In this document: positions 49,826 to 60,476 of the stretch, in pieces
Numbering within the stretch: position 1 is the stretch's first letter
How the letters are laid out: each line of letters opens with the position of its first letter
Assembly: GCA_945897805.1 (NCBI GenBank)
Contig: CAMDFX010000002.1
Coordinates: 124,001-188,000 of the forward strand
Length of the DNA: 64,000 nucleotides
Direction: 5' to 3'
From: Chryseobacterium gleum
Lineage (GTDB): Bacteria > Bacteroidota > Bacteroidia > Flavobacteriales_D > Crocinitomicaceae
Position numbers and translations under genes: made by a program
The notes under the pieces: model-generated
What the model saw: the letters and a program-made list of their open reading frames with translations, nothing else
The model's database searches: none
What the model was told of the DNA's origin: nothing

Positions 49826-51691
49826 ATGAAGAATCTATTTTGCCTCATCAGTGTGTTTGCTTTCACTAATTCCTTTGGGCAATCTTCCGAAGATTTAATC
49901 CCAAAAGATGCCGTTACTGTGTTCAGCATCAACAATATTAGTTTGTTGAAGAAAGTGTCTTTGGATGAATTGGTTCAGTACGAATTCATGGCTGAAGTAC
50001 AATCTGAGCTGTTTGATGGTTCGACACAAGGCAAAACCTTGAAAGATTCTGGAATTGATTTTGATCAAAAATTAAATCTTTTTTACGGTTTAAATCCGGA
50101 TTTTGAAGTGGCAGGTTTCACTTTTGGAATCAAGAGCAAAAAACAACTTTTCACCGTTTTTGATGATTTCGACCGCGTTGAAACGACAATTCCCAATGTT
50201 GAATTTTATTCAAGTTATTCAAATTATTTGATCATCAAGGGAAATTCTGGCTTGATATTGCGCGTTGATCCAAGCTACGAAAAAGTTTCCGTCATGGCGG
50301 ATTCAATTTGGTATGCAAGAGGTTACGGCTATTTCAACGATAATTATAATGACGATGAATTTGATGAAACAGATCCACAATTAGAAGAAGATTTTGGCGC
50401 TGTGAGTCCTGAAGAAGGCGAAGCATTGGAAGAGGTGGAAATTGAAGGTGCCCTGGATGAAAATGATTTGCTGAGTAAAAACTATTGGGAAATGCGCGAC
50501 AGCATCAATGTGACTTTACAAAGCAAATATTTAAAAAACATCTGCAACGAAATTTTTGTGCAAAACATTGACTTAAAGAAAACTGACGCAAAATTTGCTG
50601 CACAACTTGCCCATGCATCAGATGGAATTTTTTACCTAGACAATTCTCGCAATTTCAGAAATACAAAAGGTTTGTGGAATTTTCAGATTCTATTTCCGGA
50701 ACTGTTTACTGACATGCAAGAACTGTATACAGGAAACGTGATGGTTGGTGATATCGTTCTAAAAGACAACACGATTGATATCAACTTTCAAGCGAATTAC
50801 GGTGAAACGTTGGGAACAATTTATGAAAAATTGAACAGTACCAAATTTGATTCACATGTGTTGCAATACATTCATGAAAACAGCACTGGTTTTTTCACTT
50901 ACAACATCAATTTAAAAGAAGGATACAACCAGGCTTACGATATTATCATTCCGATTTTAAGTCAAGAAAAAGATCCGCGGATTTCAAGCAATGTTTTGAT
51001 GGCTGAATTGATCAATGAATTTGTTGATACTGACGCGCTGTTTGAAACATACAAAGGAAGCATGTTTGGAAGTTTCAATGGTGTCAAAAAAGTAAAAACC
51101 ACTAGAATCGAATTTTTGTACGACGAAAACACGTTTGAATACGAAGAAAAAGAAATTCAAAGCGAGGAAGACATGCCGATTTTCACACTCGGTTTTTCTA
51201 CGAATAGAAGTGATATTCCTGAAAAAATATTGAAACACTTCGGCAAAATGACTTCAAGATTCAAAAATAAAGGTGATTATTGGATGATTGAAGATGCTGT
51301 ATTAAACTCAATTCCTTTGTATATCATCAATAAAAATGGTTTGTTGATTTTCACCAACGACGAAGATTTAGCAATCAATCACAGCGACGGTTATGGTTCG
51401 CAAGCCTTGTCTGGCAAAAGAGCGAAAAAAGCAAAATCGAGCAAATTTATGTACGGATATTTTGATTGGAGCGAAGCTTTGTCGAGTCTTCCAAGAGAAA
51501 TATTCAACACCAGACAAAATGAAATTCTAGATGTGATGCGCAATAAAACAGGCGTATTGGAATTGACTTCCACCAAAACAACCAAAACAAATACCACTTT
51601 CAATTTGGTTTATAATTTCGATGGAACTTATGACAATTCAGGAAAATATTTATTGGATTTAGTAAATTCAATCTATGTACTTTCTAAATAA
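49826..51691 (+). CDS. Hypothetical exported protein, possibly DUF4836-like
   Basis: Signal peptide MKNLFCLISVFAFTNSFGQ; DLIPKDAVTVFSINNISLLKKVSLDEL. Start moved from 49790. Confidence 0.8.
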   Translation: MKNLFCLISVFAFTNSFGQSSEDLIPKDAVTVFSINNISLLKKVSLDELVQYEFMAEVQSELFDGSTQGKTLKDSGIDFDQKLNLFYGLNPDFEVAGFTFGIKSKKQLFTVFDDFDRVETTIPNVEFYSSYSNYLIIKGNSGLILRVDPSYEKVSVMADSIWYARGYGYFNDNYNDDEFDETDPQLEEDFGAVSPEEGEALEEVEIEGALDENDLLSKNYWEMRDSINVTLQSKYLKNICNEIFVQNIDLKKTDAKFAAQLAHASDGIFYLDNSRNFRNTKGLWNFQILFPELFTDMQELYTGNVMVGDIVLKDNTIDINFQANYGETLGTIYEKLNSTKFDSHVLQYIHENSTGFFTYNINLKEGYNQAYDIIIPILSQEKDPRISSNVLMAELINEFVDTDALFETYKGSMFGSFNGVKKVKTTRIEFLYDENTFEYEEKEIQSEEDMPIFTLGFSTNRSDIPEKILKHFGKMTSRFKNKGDYWMIEDAVLNSIPLYIINKNGLLIFTNDEDLAINHSDGYGSQALSGKRAKKAKSSKFMYGYFDWSEALSSLPREIFNTRQNEILDVMRNKTGVLELTSTKTTKTNTTFNLVYNFDGTYDNSGKYLLDLVNSIYVLSK

Positions 51692-51708
51692 ATCGCGAAA
51701 CATAATCA

Positions 51709-53037
51709 ATGGCTAGAAAGGTACTATTTATTGTTTTTTTGATTACATTATTGGCTGGATTTTTCTACTACAAACCCCTTTTTAGCGAAACGCCACCCGA
51801 ACCATCCTTGGTAGATAGACTTCCCGACGGAGATTTTTTAGGCCGTATTTACGTTTTGGATGTTGCACGCGAATCAGCGCCCATGCTTTTCTACAACAAA
51901 GTTCCGATTCGAGATTTTTTAACTCCCGAATTTTTGCTTGCTCAAGGAAAAAATTACGGTTTAGATTTACAGAAACCTGCTTATTTTTTCGCAAATGAAT
52001 CAGGTGAATGGGGTGCGTTATTTTCTGTCAATGATAGTTCCAAAATTTACTCAGGAATTGTGCGGTTAAAAAATAATATCAAACTAGAAGACACCTTAGT
52101 TAGCGATCAGAAAGTGCACGTTTTACGTTCAGAACATTTGTATTTGACTTACGATAAAAAGTGGTTTTTTGTATACCAAGGAACTCAGCTTCCCAAAAGG
52201 CTATACAATGTAAAATTTGCTGAAAAAAATGATGTCACCAAAGCGTGGAAAGCGTTCAACAATGAAAGACAATTCAAGGATGAAAAATTGGTTATTTTTT
52301 CGAACTCAAAAAAATTGAAAAGTCAAGGAATTGAAACCGCTTTGTTTGCGCACGACAGTGATTCAATATCTGTTCATCTCAAGACTTACATCAGAAATAA
52401 GAAACCTTTAAATATAGCATTCAAACCAGCAGGATTGGGCTTTGAAGACAAACTTGGAACTGATAAATTGGTGAATTTTCATTTGAATGTGAAAAATTTG
52501 CGTAATGACAGATCTGATCCTATTTACATGGCAATTGCCAGATTGGGGAAAAAAATCAGCTTTCCTACCGATGCATTTTTAAAGGCTTGGGATGGAGATT
52601 TATCTTTTCAGCAGGGAGGAACAGTGAAAATCAAAGAAACCTTTGTAGAATCTGTTTTAGATGAAAACTTCAATGTTACTGAAGTGAAAAGCACCGTGAT
52701 GAAAGACGTTCCAGGATTTGCATTTATGATGTCAACGAATGAATATCAAAAAGAATTTTTGTCCAAACTATTCGCAAAGGGAATCATGCGCAAGGAGAGC
52801 AATAAATTTTATGTGCTCACTTCTCCACCACTTAGAATCAGACAAACGCCATCGCACATTTATTTGTATTCGTCAGATTATACGCCCAAAACAAAGGAAT
52901 CAAATTTCAATGGCGGAATTTGGAACGACAAAGGAATCAAATATGGTTTTTCCTTAGATTCACTTACAAGCAATGAACTATTTGGCAGTGTCCATATTCC
53001 AATAAAGCGTTTTTTAAGACGCAACAAGTTTTTCTAA
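51709..53037 (+). CDS. Hypothetical membrane-anchored/exported protein, apparent distant paralog of the preceding gene
   Basis: N-terminal TM/signal; DENFNVTEVKSTVMKDVPGFAFMMSTNEYQ resembles DENTFEYEEKEIQSEEDMPIFTLGFSTNRSD of the upstream protein. Confidence 0.8.
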   Translation: MARKVLFIVFLITLLAGFFYYKPLFSETPPEPSLVDRLPDGDFLGRIYVLDVARESAPMLFYNKVPIRDFLTPEFLLAQGKNYGLDLQKPAYFFANESGEWGALFSVNDSSKIYSGIVRLKNNIKLEDTLVSDQKVHVLRSEHLYLTYDKKWFFVYQGTQLPKRLYNVKFAEKNDVTKAWKAFNNERQFKDEKLVIFSNSKKLKSQGIETALFAHDSDSISVHLKTYIRNKKPLNIAFKPAGLGFEDKLGTDKLVNFHLNVKNLRNDRSDPIYMAIARLGKKISFPTDAFLKAWDGDLSFQQGGTVKIKETFVESVLDENFNVTEVKSTVMKDVPGFAFMMSTNEYQKEFLSKLFAKGIMRKESNKFYVLTSPPLRIRQTPSHIYLYSSDYTPKTKESNFNGGIWNDKGIKYGFSLDSLTSNELFGSVHIPIKRFLRRNKFF

Positions 53038-54476
53038 AATTTCACGAAAACATTTTTCGGTTCGGTAAAAAAGCGGAGTGCTTCCCAGCCGCCCTCTCTT
53101 CCAACTCCAGAAGATTTTACACCACCAAAAGGCGTTCTTAAATCTCTTACCAGCCACGCGTTGATCCAAACAATTCCCGCTTCAATTTGATCCGCCATTC
53201 TGTGCGCTCTTTTCAAATCAGAAGTCCACAAAGTAGCGCTCAATCCATATTGCGTTGAATTCGCCATTTCCAACACTTCTTCTTCTGTGTCAAAAGGCGT
53301 TAAAGTGACGACTGGACCAAAAATTTCCTCTTGATTGGTTCTACATCTGAAATCGAGACCTTCGATGACAGTTGCTTGCAGAAAATATCCTTCATTATAA
53401 GGCGCTTCCAAGTGCACTTGATTTCCGCCAGCAATTACTTTTCCACCTTCTTCTTTGGCTAATTCTATGTATGAAATTACTTTTTCTAAATGCGGTTTAG
53501 ACACGAGCGCACCCATTTTCGCCTTTGGATCAGTTGGAAAAGAAACAGTTAATTTCTCAACTCTTTCAACAAATGCAGCTTTGAATTTATCGTAGATTCC
53601 ACGTTGAACGAAAATTCTAGATCCGCACAAGCAAATTTGACCTTGATTGGCAAACGACGAGCGCACAGTTGTAGAAAGCATTTCATCAAAATCGCAATCA
53701 TCAAAAATGATATTTGGGTTTTTACCCCCTAATTCAAGCGACAATTTTTTAAACATTGGAGCTGCAGTTCTTGCTATATATTCACCTGTTTTGGTTCCAC
53801 CGGTAAAAGAGATTGCCTTGATTTTAGGGTGTTTTACGATGGCATCGCCCACATTATTTCCAGAACCGTGAATGATATTCAGAACACCCGCCGGCATTCC
53901 AGCTTCAGACAATACTTTTCCTAACAGATAAGCCGTGTAAGGCGTAACTTCAGAAGGTTTCGCAATTACGCAATTTCCAGCAGCCAAAGCAGGTGCAATT
54001 TTCCAGGTAAAAAGGTACAAAGGCAAATTCCAGGGAGAAATGCAACCAACAACACCTATTGGTTTTCTGGTGGTATAATTGATTCCTTCGCCTTCCATCG
54101 AATGCGCTTCAGATGCAAAATGCAAAATTCCAGTAGCAAAGAAGTGAAAGTTTGAAATTGCGCGCGGAATATCTACATGTGCAGCCAAAGAAACAGGCTT
54201 TCCATTGTCTTTAGATTCAGCTTGCACGAATTCATCCATTCTATTCTGAATACCTTCGGAAACCTTAATCAAAATGGCGCTACGCTCATCGATTGACATT
54301 TTAGACCAAATAGGAAAAGCTTTTTCAGCGGCAACAACAGCCATTTGCACATCGCTTTCATCAGAATCTGGAATTAACGAATAAACTTTGCCCGTTGCAG
54401 GTTCATAATTATCAATGTAATTTCCTTGATTTGGAACAATGTATTGCCCATTGATGTAGTTCTGAATTTTTTCCAT
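53034..54476 (-). CDS. Aldehyde dehydrogenase, ALDH8A1/2-aminomuconic semialdehyde dehydrogenase-like
   Basis: SPWNLPLYLFTWKIAPALAAGN, LELGGKNPNIIF, SSFANQGQICLCGSRIFVQ (catalytic Cys); AQAESKDNGKPVSLAAHVDIPRAISNFHFFATGILHF-type N-terminus close to the ALDH8A1 group. Confidence 0.9.
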   Translation of the reverse strand: MEKIQNYINGQYIVPNQGNYIDNYEPATGKVYSLIPDSDESDVQMAVVAAEKAFPIWSKMSIDERSAILIKVSEGIQNRMDEFVQAESKDNGKPVSLAAHVDIPRAISNFHFFATGILHFASEAHSMEGEGINYTTRKPIGVVGCISPWNLPLYLFTWKIAPALAAGNCVIAKPSEVTPYTAYLLGKVLSEAGMPAGVLNIIHGSGNNVGDAIVKHPKIKAISFTGGTKTGEYIARTAAPMFKKLSLELGGKNPNIIFDDCDFDEMLSTTVRSSFANQGQICLCGSRIFVQRGIYDKFKAAFVERVEKLTVSFPTDPKAKMGALVSKPHLEKVISYIELAKEEGGKVIAGGNQVHLEAPYNEGYFLQATVIEGLDFRCRTNQEEIFGPVVTLTPFDTEEEVLEMANSTQYGLSATLWTSDLKRAHRMADQIEAGIVWINAWLVRDLRTPFGGVKSSGVGREGGWEALRFFTEPKNVFVKF

Positions 54477-54556
54477 GGTATCGCTTTCTATGGGTTAAAA
54501 TTACGGCATTTTTTTGACTTGAAAATTCAACATTGACTGAAATTTTCAGGACAAAA

Positions 54557-54584
54557 AAATCCTGCATTCAATGAATGCAGGATT
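54557..54584 (-). terminator. Rho-independent terminator
   Basis: Perfect 12-bp stem AATCCTGCATTC-AAT-GAATGCAGGATT with T-run on the minus strand, downstream of 54605-56332. Confidence 0.85.
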
Positions 54585-54604
54585 TAAAATATGAAAGTGT
54601 TTTA

Positions 54605-56332
54605 TTATTTATTGATAACAACATTTACTTTGCTAACAGTTCCGTCAGCCATTTGTAAATTGATCATGTACATACCGTTGTTTAATTCAGCAGTATTTAC
54701 TTTCACTTTACCGTTTGCATCAGTTGAAACTGTAGAATTCATAACCGTTTTACCAGCTAAGTCAGTTACAGTCATCACTGCATCACCTGTATAACCTTTG
54801 ATAGAAACAATCACTTGATCTTTCGCAGGATTTGGGTAAACACTCGCTTCAACAGTATTTGTTTCCAAAATTCCAGCTTCAGCAGCAGGGAAAGTTTTCA
54901 CACCAATTGCAGGAACAGGATCTCCTGTGAATCCAATACTAAAAGTACCAGCATCAGCGATTGGACCAACAGGTTGAAGACTTAAAACTTGGTTTTGCTC
55001 ATATTTTGTTTGTGTATCATAAGCCATGAAGATTGTCGTGGCGCTAGTTGTAGCGCAAAACAAATATCTCGCATTGTCTTCCAATAAGAAAGGCGTATCA
55101 AAAGCTTGATAAAGGATTGTATCTTGCAAATCTGCATCAAATGTATAAGAACCGGAACCTTTTTCATCTAGGGCTGTAAAACCAAAAGCAGCATCATTGA
55201 TATCAACAAATTGATCATTCCATTGGTAACCTTGAACCAAGATTTCTTCACCAATAACATCACCATCTGCAGCATTTTTCAATACTCCAAAATAAATACC
55301 TTGGGCACCAACTCTGCTAGCATTTGCGTTTCTGAAGTGAATACAAGTTGTAAAAGAACCTGTTTGTGTACTAGGTTTTGAACCTTGATCGATAGTTGGT
55401 AAACCGTTAGCATCTAAACGAGCCAAAGAAATCATATCATCTGTTAAAACAAACTTTGTTGTGATTACATTATCAGTAGGATAATCGTCAGTAACTGTTG
55501 GAGTCAAAGTGTAGGTAATTGCATATTCGCCAGCACTAAAAGCTGCTGAAGAGAAAGCAGGGAAATCAACCCAAACACTGTCTTCAGTTGGAGTTGCAGC
55601 AACGAAATCAAAAGAATTTGAAGTTTCATTGTAGATAGAAGTTCCATTGTAGGTGATATCTGCAGTAACAGTTGAACCTGTTTGCAAAGCAGAACCGTAA
55701 TTGAAAACGTACAAACCTAAATTTACTGGAAATTCAGTAGAATTTACCGCCAACACAGAAGGAATTGCTTGATTTTCAGCAACTCTAATGTATTTACTTG
55801 CAGTTCCAATATCATTTACATAATAATTTTCTTTGTTGCCAATAAATGCAACAACCGTTTCACCATTCAATAATTTCTCCTTGATAAGCGCACCAGTAAC
55901 ATCGGAAACCATTACAACAGGAATTGTAACGTTTAATCCTTGCGCTCCACCACCCATTCCAACTGGTGAACCAGAGATATTATTGATTATGATTACCGCA
56001 ATTGCACCCGCGTTTTGAGCGTTTAAGGCTTTAACACCAAATTCGCAATCACCTCTGTACAACATGGCAATTTTACCTGTTAACGAACCAACAGCAGCCA
56101 CATCGCACATCAAAGAATCGGCAGTTGGTGTTAAATCATTCGCCAAAACAACAGTGTCAAGCACTGCATTAGCGGTAATTAGCATGTCTGGAACACCCCA
56201 ATCAGTGTTTGGAGCATATGTTAATTCATAACCTCCAGCAATCGAAGCAGGCTCTTCAACGGAGAAAATCACCTGAGAATTTGCGCAAAAGCCTGTGATG
56301 GCAAGTGCGATTGTAAGTAGTGTTTTTTTCAT
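54605..56332 (-). CDS. T9SS-exported protein with PA (protease-associated) domain
   Basis: Signal peptide; PA domain GKIAMLYRGDCEFGVKALNAQNAGAIAVIIINN...VTIPVVMVSDVTGALIKEKL; C-terminal VYPNPAKDQVIVSIKGYTGDAVMTVTDLAGKTV...NGMYMINLQ sorting domain. Confidence 0.9.
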   Translation of the reverse strand: MKKTLLTIALAITGFCANSQVIFSVEEPASIAGGYELTYAPNTDWGVPDMLITANAVLDTVVLANDLTPTADSLMCDVAAVGSLTGKIAMLYRGDCEFGVKALNAQNAGAIAVIIINNISGSPVGMGGGAQGLNVTIPVVMVSDVTGALIKEKLLNGETVVAFIGNKENYYVNDIGTASKYIRVAENQAIPSVLAVNSTEFPVNLGLYVFNYGSALQTGSTVTADITYNGTSIYNETSNSFDFVAATPTEDSVWVDFPAFSSAAFSAGEYAITYTLTPTVTDDYPTDNVITTKFVLTDDMISLARLDANGLPTIDQGSKPSTQTGSFTTCIHFRNANASRVGAQGIYFGVLKNAADGDVIGEEILVQGYQWNDQFVDINDAAFGFTALDEKGSGSYTFDADLQDTILYQAFDTPFLLEDNARYLFCATTSATTIFMAYDTQTKYEQNQVLSLQPVGPIADAGTFSIGFTGDPVPAIGVKTFPAAEAGILETNTVEASVYPNPAKDQVIVSIKGYTGDAVMTVTDLAGKTVMNSTVSTDANGKVKVNTAELNNGMYMINLQMADGTVSKVNVVINK

Positions 56333-56448
56333 AATTTTTTGAGTTTATAGTTGTAAAAGTAACAAAACAATTATTTAAAAGAAAATTTTGTTGTTCAAAA
56401 TTTAACATGCCTTCCAAATTTATTTTGGAAGAGTCGGTTTAAAAACAA

Positions 56449-56474
56449 AAAAGGTCACAAAAAGTGACCTTTTG
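56449..56474 (-). terminator. Rho-independent terminator of the sdh operon
   Basis: AAAAGGTCAC-AAAAA-GTGACCTTTT, downstream of sdhB. Confidence 0.8.
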
Positions 56475-56496
56475 AAGATATATGTATTGATATAAA

Positions 56497-57264
56497 TTAC
56501 GCCTCAGAAGTGATGGCTGCTTTTAAATATTCACGATTCATTCGCGCGATGTTATCCAATGAAATTTCTTTTGGACATTCAACTGCGCAAGCACCAGTGT
56601 TGGTGCAATTTCCGAATCCTTCTTCGTCCATTGTTCTAACCATGTTTAAAACACGTTCTTTTGCTTCCACTTTTCCTTGTGGCAACAAAGCCAATTGTGA
56701 AACTTTCGCAGAAACGAAAAGCATGGCTGAAGCATTTACACAAGACGCAACACATGCACCACAACCAATACAAGCTGCCGCTTCAAAAGCTTTGTCTGCA
56801 TCGTGCTTAGGAATTGGAATTGCGTTTGCATCCATGGTTCTTCCTGAAGTATTTACTGAAACAAATCCACCAGCTTGTTGGATTCTATCAAAAGCACTTC
56901 TATCAACAACTAAATCTTTGATTATAGGGAATGCTTTTGCTCTCCAAGGTTCCACGTAAATGGTTTCACCATCTTTGAATTTACGCATGTGCAATTGACA
57001 AGTTGTTACCGCTCTATCGGGTCCGTGAGCCTCGCCATTGATAAACAAAGAGCACATTCCACATATTCCTTCACGACAATCATGATCAAAAGCGATAGGC
57101 TCTTGTCTTTCATTGATTAATTGTTCATTCAATTGGTCTAACATTTCCAAAAATGAACTATCTGTAGAAACGTTATCTAACTTATAAGTTTCCATATTCC
57201 CTTTTGCATTGGCATTTTTTTGACGCCAAATTTTAAGGTTAATATTTATGTTTTTTGATGCCAT
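56497..57264 (-). CDS. sdhB: Succinate dehydrogenase/fumarate reductase iron-sulfur subunit
   Basis: [47 protein letters not shown]. Confidence 0.96.
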   Translation of the reverse strand: MASKNININLKIWRQKNANAKGNMETYKLDNVSTDSSFLEMLDQLNEQLINERQEPIAFDHDCREGICGMCSLFINGEAHGPDRAVTTCQLHMRKFKDGETIYVEPWRAKAFPIIKDLVVDRSAFDRIQQAGGFVSVNTSGRTMDANAIPIPKHDADKAFEAAACIGCGACVASCVNASAMLFVSAKVSQLALLPQGKVEAKERVLNMVRTMDEEGFGNCTNTGACAVECPKEISLDNIARMNREYLKAAITSEA

Positions 57265-57341
57265 ATCTTTTAGTTTTTGGTTTTTAGGAATTGGGCATTA
57301 GAGGTGCACTTTTCCTACATAATATTATTTACTTCAACAAA

Positions 57342-59354
57342 TCACTTGTAATTTCTTGCGGCAATTTTGATGAATTCATAATTCAATGCTTCTTTGTGAA
57401 GTACTTCGTTATTGATATCATCACCTTTATATTCCCAGGCACCAACAAATTTGAAGTTTTCATCATCTCTCAATGTTTCACCTTCAGCGTCTTGGTATTC
57501 TTCACGGAAATGACCGCCACAAGATTCGTTTCTTTCCAACGCATCTATTGCCATTAATTGTCCAAGATCAATAAAATCAGCCACCCTCATTGCTTTTTCA
57601 AGTTGAGGATTCATTTCATTTGCAGTACCTGGAACATAAACATTTTGGTGAAATTCTGCTTTCAATTCTGCGATTTCAGCGATTGCTTCTTTCAACCCTT
57701 GTTCACTGCGACCCATTCCAACTTTGTTCCACATAATTAAACCTAATCTCTTGTGAAAGTGATCCACAGATTTTGTTCCGTTATTATTTAAGAACTTATT
57801 GATTTGATCATTTACACGTTGCACAGCTTCATCAAATTCAGCTGTTTCAGTAGATATAGCGCCTGTTCTAATTTCGTTTGCCAAATAATCAGAAACTGTA
57901 TATGGTAAAACGAAATATCCGTCAGCCAAACCTTGCATCAAAGCAGAAGCACCTAATCTGTTTGCCCCGTGATCTGAGAAATTAGCTTCACCGGCGACAA
58001 AACATCCTGGGATTGTTGATTGTAAGTTATAATCAACCCAAACACCACCCATCGTGTAGTGCACGGCAGGATAAATTTTCATCGGAGTTTCGTATGGATT
58101 TTCATCGGTGATTTTCTCATACATTTGGAATAAATTCCCGTATTTACTTTCAACCCATTTTTTTCCTAATGCAATAATTTCTTCTTCACTTGGATTGTGA
58201 TTACCTGCTGCAAAAGCTGCTTGTTTTCCTTTACTTTTAATTTCAGAAGAGAAGTCCAAATAAACACCTTCATTGGTATCATTTGCTTCAATTCCGTGAC
58301 CTTCATCACATCTTTCCTTGGCAGCGCGTGAAGCAACGTCACGAGGCACCAAGTTTCCAAAAGCTGGATATCTTCTTTCTAGGAAATAATCTCTATTTTC
58401 TTCTGCAATTGCAGTCGGCTTCAATTTACCAGCTCTAATTGCTTCAGCATCTTCTTTTATTGCAGGCACCCAAATTCGGCCTGAATTACGCAAGGACTCC
58501 GACATCAAAGTCAATTTCGCTTGATTTGTGCCATGAACAGGAATACAAGTTGGGTGAATTTGAACAAAACAAGGATTTGCAAAAAGCGCACCTTGTTTGT
58601 GAATTTTCCATGCAGCTGAAACGTTACTTCCCATGGCGTTTGTTGACAAGAAATATACATTTCCATAACCACCAGAAGCAATAATTACCGCATGAGCCGA
58701 ATGTCTTTCAATTTCACCAGTCACTAAATTTCTTGCGATAATTCCTCTTGCTTTTCCATCCACTTTAACAATGTCTAACATTTCGTGGCGGTTGTACATT
58801 TTCACACGTCCCAAGCCAATTTGGCGAGACAAAGCAGAATATGCACCTAACAATAATTGTTGACCTGTTTGACCAGCAGCATAGAAAGTACGTTGCACTT
58901 GTGTTCCACCAAAAGAACGGTTGTCTAACAATCCACCGTATTCACGAGCAAAAGGAACACCTTGAGCCACACATTGATCGATGATATTTCCAGAAACTTC
59001 AGCTAAACGGTGAACGTTTGCCTCTCGTGCTCTGTAATCTCCACCTTTAATTGTATCGTAAAATAAACGGAAAATTGAATCTCCATCATTTTGGTAATTT
59101 TTCGCTGCGTTGATTCCACCTTGCGCTGCAATTGAGTGTGCACGGCGGGGAGAATCTTGAAAACAAAATGCTTTCACATTGTATCCCATTTCACCTAAAG
59201 ATGCCGCCGCAGATGAGCCAGCTAAACCAGTTCCAACAATGATTACATCAATTTTTGGACGGTTATTTGGTGCAACAAGCTTTAAATGATCTTTATAATC
59301 GGTCCATTTTTTTGAAATGTGGCCTTCTGGTATTTTTGAATCTAATATTGACAT
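57342..59354 (-). CDS. sdhA: Succinate dehydrogenase/fumarate reductase flavoprotein subunit
   Basis: [80 protein letters not shown]. Confidence 0.97.
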   Translation of the reverse strand: MSILDSKIPEGHISKKWTDYKDHLKLVAPNNRPKIDVIIVGTGLAGSSAAASLGEMGYNVKAFCFQDSPRRAHSIAAQGGINAAKNYQNDGDSIFRLFYDTIKGGDYRAREANVHRLAEVSGNIIDQCVAQGVPFAREYGGLLDNRSFGGTQVQRTFYAAGQTGQQLLLGAYSALSRQIGLGRVKMYNRHEMLDIVKVDGKARGIIARNLVTGEIERHSAHAVIIASGGYGNVYFLSTNAMGSNVSAAWKIHKQGALFANPCFVQIHPTCIPVHGTNQAKLTLMSESLRNSGRIWVPAIKEDAEAIRAGKLKPTAIAEENRDYFLERRYPAFGNLVPRDVASRAAKERCDEGHGIEANDTNEGVYLDFSSEIKSKGKQAAFAAGNHNPSEEEIIALGKKWVESKYGNLFQMYEKITDENPYETPMKIYPAVHYTMGGVWVDYNLQSTIPGCFVAGEANFSDHGANRLGASALMQGLADGYFVLPYTVSDYLANEIRTGAISTETAEFDEAVQRVNDQINKFLNNNGTKSVDHFHKRLGLIMWNKVGMGRSEQGLKEAIAEIAELKAEFHQNVYVPGTANEMNPQLEKAMRVADFIDLGQLMAIDALERNESCGGHFREEYQDAEGETLRDDENFKFVGAWEYKGDDINNEVLHKEALNYEFIKIAARNYK

Positions 59355-59380
59355 ATCGGAGCTATTTTTAATGATCTAAA

Positions 59381-60238
59381 TTATTTCGTCAGGTAGAGGA
59401 AAATCGGAATTGAAGCGAAAGCGAAAGGCACAATTACTGCAAAACCCATTCCTACAGTCTTAATAAGTGGTGTATATTTTGGATGACGAACTCCTAAAGT
59501 TTGAAACGCTGAAGAAAATCCATGCCACAAGTGGAATGAAAGTGTCAACATCGCTAAAGCATATAAAACAACGGCTAGCAATGCGAATTCATTTGCAGGA
59601 AACCCTTCCTTTGACTTATCATGTCCGAAAAAAGCTACTGTCAATGAATGCAAATCTTTGTAGCCTTCCCCAACTTTCAAATTAACTTCTGGCGCATAAA
59701 TTTGCGTCCCGTGTTTGATTTCCATACCTTCGGTAGGTAAGAAGCTTCCTGTTGTTGTCAAGTACAAAGATTGTTTTTGTTCACTTCCAGCCGGGCCCAC
59801 TTCAACTCTGTGCAAAGGCATTGGAGTAGAGGAATATTTTGCTTTCCACCAAAAGTTTGCCATGTGCGTACAAATAAAAATCAAAATAATACTCCCCAAT
59901 AAAGCCATACTTCTTGAAGCCCAGCCAGAATTTGCACTTGGTTTACTGTAAGCATAATTTACTGGACGTGCTTTTTTATTTTGAAAAGCTAACAAAAATC
60001 CATCAATTGCGTGAAATAAAATTGAGATATAGGTTGCGTAGGACAATACTTTTATAAAAATATTGTGCGACATGAAATAACCATACTCGTTAAACGCGCG
60101 CTTGCCTTCTTCTCCTCCGGCAAACAACTGAAGGTTTCCTAAAAGGTGTCCAATCAGGAAAGTACACAAGAATAACCCCGTTAAAGCCATCCAATATTTT
60201 TTGGCTAAAGAGGATTTTAATAATACTGACTTACTCAT
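59381..60238 (-). CDS. sdhC: Succinate dehydrogenase cytochrome b subunit
   Basis: Five hydrophobic segments, ALTGLFLCTFLIGHLLGNLQLF, SFHLWHGFSSAFQTLG; next to sdhA. Confidence 0.93.
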   Translation of the reverse strand: MSKSVLLKSSLAKKYWMALTGLFLCTFLIGHLLGNLQLFAGGEEGKRAFNEYGYFMSHNIFIKVLSYATYISILFHAIDGFLLAFQNKKARPVNYAYSKPSANSGWASRSMALLGSIILIFICTHMANFWWKAKYSSTPMPLHRVEVGPAGSEQKQSLYLTTTGSFLPTEGMEIKHGTQIYAPEVNLKVGEGYKDLHSLTVAFFGHDKSKEGFPANEFALLAVVLYALAMLTLSFHLWHGFSSAFQTLGVRHPKYTPLIKTVGMGFAVIVPFAFASIPIFLYLTK

Positions 60239-60429
60239 TTTATATAGAAAATTTGAAAATATTCACTACAAATTTAACAGCTACATCAAAGCAAATTAAA
60301 TTCTTTCGTAATTTAGATTGAATTTAGATAGGGAAGCGTGCTTAATTAACTTGCAATTTTTCATTTATTGAATACTTTTTGGTTGATACTACTTCGATAC
60401 TTTTTAAAATTTAAAACAGCTTAAAAACA

Positions 60430-60463
60430 AAAATGTTCAACCGTTGACCAGCTGAACATTTTA
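60430..60463 (-). terminator. Putative terminator
   Basis: AAATGTTCA ... TGAACATTT stem after the carboxylase gene. Confidence 0.65.
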
Positions 60464-60476
60464 AAGATTTTCTATA

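Noticed and set aside
56510-56959. 149-aa plus-strand ORF
   Set aside because: Antisense to sdhB Fe-S motifs.
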